From positions 372,001 through 436,000 of the forward strand of contig JBCBNV010000001.1 in assembly GCA_039821605.1 (NCBI GenBank): DNA of 64,000 bases, written 5' to 3'. The DNA is from CALBPI01 sp039821605 (lineage in GTDB: Bacteria; Pseudomonadota; Gammaproteobacteria; Steroidobacterales; Woeseiaceae). Shown here in pieces: positions 26,529-33,479 of the stretch. Below the pieces are notes generated by a model. The model saw only the letters and a list, made by a program, of their open reading frames with translations, was not told the DNA's origin and searched no databases. Position 1 is the first letter of the stretch. Each line of letters begins with the position of its first letter. The translations under genes were made by a program, and so were the position numbers.

Positions 26529-28505
26529 TTATGACAGTTCGCGCGACCCGTCGTTCCCGCGACCTGCCTGACCGCGCAGTTGTGCAATGAGCGGCGCGTC
26601 GATAATCGGCGGCAGCGGGCAATCGAGTGCGGCGCACACGAGCCGCATGAGCTCCGCCTCGTCGACCGTGACTTGCCCGTCGTGCGACACGGTGGCGATG
26701 AGTGCGGGCACGAGGCGACCGAGGTCGCGTCCGATCAGGCCGTGCAGCTGCTCGAGCAGGGCAGGGGCCTCGTGCAGTCGCACGCGTTGCTGCTGGGGTG
26801 CACGCTTGAGGCCCAGGCGTTCCGTGCCCCGGGCGAAGGCGGCGTCCGCCTCATCGTCAGTCGCATGGCCCTCATCGGCAATGAGCCGGATGAGTCCCAC
26901 GGCAGCGCGCGCCGTTGCCGCCTTGCCAAAGTGTGTCGCGCGGAACCGGCTGCTGCGGCCGGGTTCGAGGCTTGCATCGAGGCTCACAAGCAGCAGCTGG
27001 CGGAAGGCAAACGAACGCAGACCGCGGTCGGGCACGATCTCGTGGATCAGGTCGACGAGCTCGATGAGGAAGCGAAGCTGACCCGCGGGGCGTTCCTTGA
27101 GTGCCGGGAAACAGAGCTCGAGCACCGGCAGCGAGAAGCGCGGGCCCAGCTCGTCGACGGTCTCTGCGTAGTCGGCAATGCGCTCGCAGCGTTCTCGACC
27201 GATGCGCGGTGCCAGCGCGTCCAACTGGCGACGCCGGTAAGGGGCGCGGTCATCGAGTGCGATGGCCAGCGCCAGGTAGAACGCCCACTCGCGTGAGTGC
27301 GCGGCGTCGTAAACCTGCGCGGGCAGCGATTCGCGGATCGCCGCAGCGAGCGCGATCTCGACATCGCCGGGTTGGCCGACGCGCTCGGGATCGGCTATGT
27401 GTTCGGCTTCGACCGCCCCGCCGCCCGCGAGTGCGGAGACTGGCGCGCCGGCGAGGCTGGAAGTCTCGGGCGTCGGGCTGGCTGTCGTCGGTTGCGCCGC
27501 AAGCTGTCGCGCCAGTGACGGATCCAGCGCTTCAATGCGTTTGTCGAGCGGCGGGTGCGAGGCCATGGCGCGGAACCAGGCCTTTCTCGCGCCGTTGGCG
27601 AACAGCATGTGCGACACCTCTTCGGGGTCGGCACGTCGAATGCCTGAGCCCGCGTCGAGTCCGGCGATCTTGGCCAGAGCGCCCGCAATACCCTCGGTCT
27701 GCCGCGTGAACTGCACAGCCGACGCGTCGGCCAGGTATTCGCGTTGCCGCGAGACCCCGGCGCGAATGAGCCGAGCCATAAACACCCCAATGGCACCGAG
27801 CAGGAACAGCGCGAGCCCGATGGCCAGGAACGGCGCCTGGCCCCTGCTGTCGCGGCTTCTGAAGCTCGAATGGCGACCACCGCTGCCGGCGCGCAACAGC
27901 AGACGCCCGATCTGACCGATGGCGAGGATGCCGAACAACACACCAATGAGGCGAATGTTGAGGCGCATGTCGCCGTTCAAGATGTGGCTGAACTCGTGGG
28001 CGATGACGCCTTGCAGCTGGGCGCGGTCCAGTTGCTCAAGCGCGCCACGGGTCACGGCGACCGCGGCGTCCGCGCTGCCGAAGCCCGCGGCGAAGGCATT
28101 GATACCCGATTCCTCCTCGAGCACAAAAATTTGAGGCACGGGGACGCCCGACGCGATGGCCATCTCCTCGACCACATTGCGCAGTCGCTGACGCTCTATG
28201 TCGTTGCTCTCGCTGGAGACGAGCGTGCCGCCGAGTTCCTGCGCGACGCGCGCGCCGCCGCCCGAGAGCTGTGTGATCCGGAACGCGCTCGCGGCAAAGA
28301 TGAAGCCAAGCACGCCCGCGGCAACCAGCAGCATGCGAACGGGCGACTGGAACGGCCCGGGCGCGCCTTCGATGGCGACCTGGAAGAACGCGAGCTCAAC
28401 GACCACGGCAATCGCCGTAGCAATTGCAGTCGTCGCGATGGCGAACAGCAGGACGAGCTTGCGCGAATTGCGGCGCGAGCGGTCCTGCGCCTCGAAGAAA
28501 TTCAC
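26529..28505 (-). CDS. M48-family membrane zinc metalloprotease with extended C-terminus
   Basis: 658 residues, more than twice HtpX. Two transmembrane helices at the N-terminus (18-45, 57-75), zinc motif HEFSH at 170-174, two more helices near 185-205 and 225-248, and the third ligand Glu256 in EYLADASA. The C-terminal 330 residues are a separate helical region; its end (VSHDGQVTVDEAELMRLVCAALD) resembles a TerB-like module. It follows lemA by 26 bp, a common pairing. Translation from GTG 28505 lacks a strong ribosome-binding site, so coupling to lemA is likely. Confidence 0.88.
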   Translation of the reverse strand: MNFFEAQDRSRRNSRKLVLLFAIATTAIATAIAVVVELAFFQVAIEGAPGPFQSPVRMLLVAAGVLGFIFAASAFRITQLSGGGARVAQELGGTLVSSESNDIERQRLRNVVEEMAIASGVPVPQIFVLEEESGINAFAAGFGSADAAVAVTRGALEQLDRAQLQGVIAHEFSHILNGDMRLNIRLIGVLFGILAIGQIGRLLLRAGSGGRHSSFRSRDSRGQAPFLAIGLALFLLGAIGVFMARLIRAGVSRQREYLADASAVQFTRQTEGIAGALAKIAGLDAGSGIRRADPEEVSHMLFANGARKAWFRAMASHPPLDKRIEALDPSLARQLAAQPTTASPTPETSSLAGAPVSALAGGGAVEAEHIADPERVGQPGDVEIALAAAIRESLPAQVYDAAHSREWAFYLALAIALDDRAPYRRRQLDALAPRIGRERCERIADYAETVDELGPRFSLPVLELCFPALKERPAGQLRFLIELVDLIHEIVPDRGLRSFAFRQLLLVSLDASLEPGRSSRFRATHFGKAATARAAVGLIRLIADEGHATDDEADAAFARGTERLGLKRAPQQQRVRLHEAPALLEQLHGLIGRDLGRLVPALIATVSHDGQVTVDEAELMRLVCAALDCPLPPIIDAPLIAQLRGQAGRGNDGSRELS

Positions 28506-28531
28506 GGCGCGTACCGGCGGCTAGCTGGAGA

Positions 28532-29125
28532 TCAGCTCGTGAACGACACCTCGGGAACGGCGCGCTTCTCTTCGGACTCGATCTCGAGGAAGCTCGCTGC
28601 TTGGAAGCTGAAGAAGCCGGCCAGGATGTTGTTCGGGAAATTCTCGCGCAGGTTGTTGTAAGTGAGCACTACGTCATTGAACGCCTGGCGCGAGAACGCG
28701 ACCTTATTCTCGGTCGTGGTGAGCTCTTCCTGGAACTGGATCATGTTTTCATTGGCCTTGAGGTCCGGATAGGCCTCGGCCAGCGCAAACAGACGGCCCA
28801 AAGCGCCCTGCAGGAGGCCTTCAGCGGCGCCGAGTCCGGCGATGGCGGCGGGGTCCGATGGGTCGGCCTTGGCGGCATCGAGGCTGCCTTTGGCCGCGTT
28901 TCGGGCACTGATCACGGCTTCCAGGGTCTCACGCTCGTGTGCCATGTAGCCTTTGACCGCCTCGACAAGGTTCGGGATGAGGTCGTAACGGCGAGTGAGT
29001 TGCACGTCGATCTGGGCGAAGGCATTGCCGACCCGATTGCGTGCATTAACGAGTCGGTTGTAAATCGAGATCGCGAAAAATACGATGCCGACCAGGACCG
29101 CCAGCAGAATCAGGAAATTCGTCAT
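28532..29125 (-). CDS. lemA: LemA family protein
   Basis: 197 residues with one N-terminal transmembrane helix (NFLILLAVLVGIVFFAISIYN) and the LemA helical bundle starting RNRVGNAFAQIDVQLTRRYDLIPNL, ending with the conserved YNNLRENFPNNILAGFF. LemA proteins anchor a periplasm-facing four-helix bundle and usually accompany M48 proteases, as here. The start codon shares CATG with the start of the divergent apbE gene. Confidence 0.93.
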   Translation of the reverse strand: MTNFLILLAVLVGIVFFAISIYNRLVNARNRVGNAFAQIDVQLTRRYDLIPNLVEAVKGYMAHERETLEAVISARNAAKGSLDAAKADPSDPAAIAGLGAAEGLLQGALGRLFALAEAYPDLKANENMIQFQEELTTTENKVAFSRQAFNDVVLTYNNLRENFPNNILAGFFSFQAASFLEIESEEKRAVPEVSFTS

Positions 29126-30149
29126 GGGCTCGTCTCCGCAGCAAAATCAATTCCTTAAGCATACTCGGCGACCCTTCGCGGCGCTACTTGCCGCGTTCCT
29201 GATGCTGGGTGCAACACCCCCGGTGCAGGCCGAATGGCACGGCGCGACCGAGGCGCTCATGGGCACGCGAATCAGCGTCCGGCTCTGGCACGAGGATGCC
29301 GACTTAGGTGAAGCGGCAGTGCGCGCGGCGATTGATGAAATCGCGCGGATCGAACGACTTATGAGTACCTACATGGAAGACAGTCGCATCTCTGCGATCA
29401 ATCGTGAGGCACACCTGGGTCCGGTGCCCGCGGGGAGCGAGTTGTTCGGTCTTATCGAGCGTGCCGTGAAGGTCTCCGCCATGACCGATGGACGCTTCGA
29501 CATAACCTACGACAGCGTGGGTAAGCACTACGATTTCCGCAAAGGCGTGAAGCCTGACGCGGACACGATTGCCCGTGAACTCGAGAACATCGACTACCGC
29601 TTCGTGTTGCTCGACAAAGAGGACCAGACCGTCGCATTCAAGCAGGAAGGCGTTCGCATCAACCTGGGCGGGATCGCCAAGGGCTATGCCGTTGAACGGG
29701 CCGTTGGCGTCGTTCGTGACATGGGTGTGGCCCATGCATCGGTCACAGCGGGCGGCGATTCGCGCCTGCTCGGCGACCGCCGGGGTCAGCCCTGGCTCGT
29801 TGGGATCCAGGACCCGCGCAATGAAGAAGACATTGCCGTCATTCGACTGCCGCTCGTGGACGAGGCGATTTCGACATCGGGTGATTACGAACGCTACTTC
29901 GACGAGGGCGACGTGCGTTACCACCACATTATCGCGCCCTCGACAGGCACCTCTGCCAACGAAGTGCAGAGCGTTACGGTCGTGGGCCCCGAGGGGACGA
30001 TGACCGACGCGTTGTCGACCTCGGTATTCGTTCTGGGCGTTGCTGACGGGCTGGCGCTGATCGAAAAGATGGAAGGATTCGACGCCGTCATTATCGATGC
30101 CGACCGCACCGTGCATTACTCGAGCGGCTTCGATCCCGCCAATCAGTAA
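29124..30149 (+). CDS. apbE: FAD:protein FMN transferase
   Basis: 341 residues. ApbE links FMN covalently to a threonine of periplasm-facing flavoproteins such as Nqr or Rnf subunits. Conserved blocks are MGTRISVRL, the FAD-binding LGGIAKGYAVERAV, TAGGDSRLLG, and the metal site around HHIIAPSTGTSANEVQSVTV and DALSTSVFVLG. A signal-peptide-like segment lies at 15-36. The ATG at 29124 is back to back with lemA inside CATG, so the promoter must lie in lemA coding sequence. No flavoprotein target is encoded nearby. Confidence 0.93.
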   Translation: MGSSPQQNQFLKHTRRPFAALLAAFLMLGATPPVQAEWHGATEALMGTRISVRLWHEDADLGEAAVRAAIDEIARIERLMSTYMEDSRISAINREAHLGPVPAGSELFGLIERAVKVSAMTDGRFDITYDSVGKHYDFRKGVKPDADTIARELENIDYRFVLLDKEDQTVAFKQEGVRINLGGIAKGYAVERAVGVVRDMGVAHASVTAGGDSRLLGDRRGQPWLVGIQDPRNEEDIAVIRLPLVDEAISTSGDYERYFDEGDVRYHHIIAPSTGTSANEVQSVTVVGPEGTMTDALSTSVFVLGVADGLALIEKMEGFDAVIIDADRTVHYSSGFDPANQ

Positions 30150-30348
30150 GCAACGCGCCGCCCGGGCACGCACCAAAACAGGTCAATCCCCCGCCTGACC
30201 CATTGTGTCAGTCCTGTCGCCCCCTGCCGACAGGCCGGGTTCCAGTACCCCCAACGGCTCACCGCAGGTTTCCGCTCAGCTGTTGCCTATCGCCGACAAA
30301 ACGTGCGGTGGCTCACGCTTTTTCCAGCAGTTTTAGCCCCGAAACGTG

Positions 30349-30365
30349 CTGGCACATAACTTGCT
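30349..30365 (+). promoter_or_regulatory. Sigma-54-type -24/-12 promoter
   Basis: CTGGCAC-ATAAC-TTGCT matches the RpoN consensus TGGCAC-N5-TTGC completely, with the required 10 bp between GG and GC. Transcription would start near 30376, about 150 nt before the first gene of the operon. Confidence 0.65.
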
Positions 30366-30382
30366 CATTACAGGTTTGGGAC

Positions 30383-30414
30383 ACGCCCGTGCGACGGGCG
30401 TTTGAGCGACGCCC
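30383..30414 (+). promoter_or_regulatory. Two mutually exclusive hairpins in the operon leader
   Basis: ACGCCCGT (30383-30390) pairs with ACGGGCGT (30394-30401) around GCG. The second arm can instead pair as GGGCGT (30396-30401) with ACGCCC (30409-30414). Only one can form at a time, as in attenuators or riboswitch-like leaders. A short TTT follows the first. Confidence 0.4.
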
Positions 30415-30421
30415 GCTTATC

Positions 30422-30437
30422 TGTGACAGCGATCACG
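30422..30437. promoter_or_regulatory. CRP/Clp-like binding site
   Basis: TGTGA-CAGCGA-TCACG matches nine of ten bases of TGTGA-N6-TCACA. It lies downstream of the sigma-54 start and 91 bp before the tlpA-like ATG, so it could activate a second promoter or block elongation. Confidence 0.5.
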
Positions 30438-30472
30438 GCCGCTAGCGAGAGCGATTGCGAACATTACGTAAA

Positions 30473-30506
30473 CCGCCGGCCCGGGTCCCGAGAGGCTCGC
30501 CGGCGG
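30473..30506 (+). other. GC-rich hairpin ahead of the tlpA-like ribosome-binding site
   Basis: CCGCCGGC and GCCGGCGG are perfect 8-bp arms 18 bp apart; the loop holds a smaller CGGG/CCCG pairing. It ends 10 nt before GAGGAG and may stabilise the 5' end or limit initiation. Confidence 0.5.
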
Positions 30507-30528
30507 GCTGTGCCAACGAGGAGCTGTT

Positions 30529-31050
30529 ATGCATAACACCAGCCTGGAGCGGACCTTGCGCCGCGTTTTTGCTGCTGCGGCCACCGCCGTTTTGCTGGCC
30601 ACGACGGCGGTCGCGTCGACGGGACTGTCGGGTAAGCCGGCCCCCGATTTCGCGCTTAAGAACGCCGCGGGCGAGAACGTCCGGCTGTCGGATCTGCGCG
30701 GTGAAGTCGTGATGATCAACTTTTGGGCCACGTGGTGCGGACCGTGCCGCGAGGAGATGCCGCTGCTCGACGAGATGCACTCGCGCTACAACCGCGTCGG
30801 ATTCAGCCTGCTGGGTGTGAACATCGACGACGATCCGCGCCGTGCCGAGGAAATGATCGAAGCACTGGGTGTCACCTTCCCCGTTGTGTTCGACGCGAGC
30901 AAGCGTGTCAGCGAGCAGTACGACGTCAGCGCGATGCCCGTCACCATACTGCTCGACCGTGACGGTGTCGTGCGCTATGTGCACAAGGGCTACAAGCCGG
31001 GCTACGAGGACAAGTACCTCGAACAGGTCCGCGAACTGCTCCGCGAATGA
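30529..31050 (+). CDS. TlpA-like thiol-disulfide oxidoreductase, exported
   Basis: 173 residues. The signal peptide extends to about residue 30 (VLLATTAVAS). The thioredoxin fold carries WCGPC with Cys70 and Cys73, and a cis-Pro in SAMPVT. Such proteins reduce or isomerise disulfides in the periplasm. It heads the long TPR-ExbBD-TonB operon, with GAGGAG before the ATG. A role in folding one of the operon's exported proteins is possible but not shown. Confidence 0.88.
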   Translation: MHNTSLERTLRRVFAAAATAVLLATTAVASTGLSGKPAPDFALKNAAGENVRLSDLRGEVVMINFWATWCGPCREEMPLLDEMHSRYNRVGFSLLGVNIDDDPRRAEEMIEALGVTFPVVFDASKRVSEQYDVSAMPVTILLDRDGVVRYVHKGYKPGYEDKYLEQVRELLRE

Positions 31051-31066
31051 TCGCGGCCTGGAGCGC

Positions 31067-31588
31067 ATGATGAAACGACTGCTTGGTGTAATGGCTTCAG
31101 TCGCACTGCTCGCAGTGCCGGCGGCGGCCGACGACAACACGGCACGCGCCCTCGACAGCGAGGTCGCGGACCTGAAGAAGGAAGTGCTCGCGCTCAACCG
31201 CGAGCTGTTCCTGCTTGAGGAAGAGCTCCTGTTCCCCGCCAACTCGCAGGTGGCCTTGTTCGTGTCGATGGACGTCGGCGACTTCTTCGCCCTCGACGCC
31301 GTACAGGTGAAGATCGACGGCAAGGAAGTGGCCAACTACCTGTACTCCGAACGCGAAGTCGAAGCCCTGATTCGGGGCGGCGTGCACCGCATCCACATCG
31401 ACAACCTCAAGTCTGGCGATCACGAAATCGTCGCGTTCTTCACGGGCAAGGGTCCGCAGGGCCGCGACTACAAGCGCGGCGCAGAGCTGACGTTCGAGAA
31501 GGGTCTCGGCGCCAAGTACATGGAGCTTCGGATCTCGGACCGACAGAGCAAGCTGCAGCCCGAGTTCTTCATCTCCGAATGGGAGTAG
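31067..31588 (+). CDS. Exported coiled-coil protein of unknown function
   Basis: 173 residues. A signal peptide (1-22, ending AAADD) is followed by a short coiled coil (ARALDSEVADLKKEVLALN) and a beta-rich region with FVSMDVGDFFALDAVQVKID. Two ATG codons, 31067 and 31070, share the ribosome-binding site GGAG. It lies between the thioredoxin gene and the first TPR gene and 7 bp before the latter. I do not recognise a named domain; the position suggests a structural part of the envelope complex encoded by the operon. Confidence 0.7.
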   Translation: MMKRLLGVMASVALLAVPAAADDNTARALDSEVADLKKEVLALNRELFLLEEELLFPANSQVALFVSMDVGDFFALDAVQVKIDGKEVANYLYSEREVEALIRGGVHRIHIDNLKSGDHEIVAFFTGKGPQGRDYKRGAELTFEKGLGAKYMELRISDRQSKLQPEFFISEWE

Positions 31589-31595
31589 CCCCGGC

Positions 31596-33479
31596 GTGAC
31601 CCGTCGCATTCTCACAGCCCTCGCGCTCGTCTGCGCGCTGGTCGCACCGCCGCTGGCCGCGGACGAAGACGGTCCGGGCCCCGTTGTGGTGCGCGACCCG
31701 CACTACGGCGAGGTGCTGTTTCATTTCTACAAGGGCGACTACTTCTCGGCAATCGTTCGCCTGGCTGCCGCGCAGGAGCGCGAGCAGCTCGTGCACCACG
31801 ACGACGAGGCCGAGCTGTTGCGCGGCGGGCTTGCGCTGTCTTACGGGCAGCACGAAGAAGCACACCAGATCTTCCGCAAGTTGCTCGACGGCAATACAGC
31901 GCCCGAGGTTCGCGACCGGACCTGGTTCTTCCTCGCCAAGATTCGCTACCAGCGTGGCTTTGTCGATGCCGCAGCCGATGCGCTGGCGGCCATCGGCGAT
32001 GAACTGCCCAAGGACCTCGAGCCCGAGCGGCGCATGCTGCAGTCGCAGGTCTACATCGAGCAGGAGCGTTTCGACGAAGCCATCGAATTGCTGGACGGCT
32101 GGCGCGGTCCCGCGGGCTGGGTCGATTACGCCCGCTTTAATCTCGGCGTCGCGCTCGTACGCAAGGGTGAATTCGCCGAAGGCGCCAACTGGCTCGATCG
32201 GGTCGGGCGCCTGTCCGATGACCGTCCCGAGATGCTCGGGCTGCGTGACAAGGCCAACGTCGCGCTGGGTTACACGTGGCTGCAGAACGATCAGCCCGCC
32301 CGGGCCCGGCCGATCCTGCAGCGCGTACGTCTGAACGGTCCGTTCTCGAACAAGGCGCTGCTGGGCGTGGGCTGGGCCGATTCCGATCGTGGCAATTACC
32401 GCGCGGCGCTGACGCCCTGGACCGAACTCTCGGACCGCAATCTGCTCGACGCGGCCGTGCAGGAATCGCTGCTGGCCGTGCCCTATGCACTCGGCAAGCT
32501 CGACGCAACGCGCCAGGCCGCGGCCCGCTACGAGGACGCGATCGTCGCGTTCGCCAACGAACAACAGCGTATCGAAGATGCGATCGCCGGCATCGAGTCC
32601 GGCGAGATGATTAACCGGCTGCTCGAGAGCACGGCCGAGAGCGAGGCCATTGGCTGGTACTGGCGCCTCGATGCGATGCCCGACGCCACCGAGAGCCGTT
32701 ATCTCTACCTGCTCATGGCGGGCCACCGGTTCCAGGAAGCGCTCAAGAACTACCGCGACGTGCTCGAGCTGCGCAACAACCTGCTCGAGTGGAAGGACAA
32801 GGTTACGGTGTTCCAGGCCATGATCGATACGCGTAAAGCCGGCTACACCGAGCGCCTGCCGCGCATCGAAGCCGGGCTAGAGGCGGCCGATATCGACGCG
32901 CTGCGTGCGCGCCACGCAACGCTTGAGGCGCGGTTGAACCGCATCGAATCCGAGCGCGACCTTTTCGCACTCGCGTCCAAACGGGAGCGCCAGCTCGTCG
33001 AAGAACTCGATCTCGCGGCCGAGCACCCAACGTTTGCGCTGTCGGCGCCCGAAGTTGACGACGCACGACGCCGACTCGAACTCATGCGCGGTGTGCTGCA
33101 GTGGCGCGCCGAGAAGGACTTCGACGCCCGAGTCTGGCGCCAGCGCAAGCTGCTGCGCGAGACGACGCGCGCCGTCGCACTCGCCGAGCGCGCGCGCCTG
33201 GCCGTTGACGACACGCGCATCAATGAGCCCTCGCGTCTCGTCGACTTTGACCACCGCGTGATTCAGCTTACGCCGCGTATCGACGCCAAGATCGCCGAAC
33301 TTGAGTTGTCGCTGGGCGCCCAGCGCGCCTACCTGCATGGGCTTGCCATCGAAGCGCTACGCGAGCAACAGCGCCGCCTCGACACCTACACCGTGCAGGC
33401 ACGATTCGCGCTGGCCGCCGTGTACGACCGCGCCACCGCGGCGCGTAACGACGCCGAGTCATCGGAGGCCGCGCAATGA
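31596..33479 (+). CDS. Large exported TPR protein (first of three)
   Basis: 627 residues starting at GTG 31596, with GGAG in the end of the preceding gene. Signal peptide 1-22 (ALVCALVAPPLAADE). Residues 40-330 contain TPR-like helical pairs, including LLRGGLALSYGQHEEAHQIF. The C-terminal 300 residues are long helices likely to form coiled coils (ARHATLEARLNRIESERDLF). The stop overlaps the next TPR gene by four bases. Probably a periplasmic scaffold of the envelope machine. Confidence 0.82.
   Translation: MTRRILTALALVCALVAPPLAADEDGPGPVVVRDPHYGEVLFHFYKGDYFSAIVRLAAAQEREQLVHHDDEAELLRGGLALSYGQHEEAHQIFRKLLDGNTAPEVRDRTWFFLAKIRYQRGFVDAAADALAAIGDELPKDLEPERRMLQSQVYIEQERFDEAIELLDGWRGPAGWVDYARFNLGVALVRKGEFAEGANWLDRVGRLSDDRPEMLGLRDKANVALGYTWLQNDQPARARPILQRVRLNGPFSNKALLGVGWADSDRGNYRAALTPWTELSDRNLLDAAVQESLLAVPYALGKLDATRQAAARYEDAIVAFANEQQRIEDAIAGIESGEMINRLLESTAESEAIGWYWRLDAMPDATESRYLYLLMAGHRFQEALKNYRDVLELRNNLLEWKDKVTVFQAMIDTRKAGYTERLPRIEAGLEAADIDALRARHATLEARLNRIESERDLFALASKRERQLVEELDLAAEHPTFALSAPEVDDARRRLELMRGVLQWRAEKDFDARVWRQRKLLRETTRAVALAERARLAVDDTRINEPSRLVDFDHRVIQLTPRIDAKIAELELSLGAQRAYLHGLAIEALREQQRRLDTYTVQARFALAAVYDRATAARNDAESSEAAQ

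Larger units (their letters stand above)
30150..30528. other. 379-bp regulatory region before the TlpA-TPR-ExbBD-TonB operon
   Basis: No coding frame is seen. It contains, in order, a sigma-54-type promoter (30349-30365), mutually exclusive hairpins (30383-30414), a CRP-like site (30422-30437) and a GC-rich hairpin (30473-30506) before the ribosome-binding site. The first 200 bp (30150-30340) show no recognised element but could carry enhancer-type activator sites. Confidence 0.6.
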
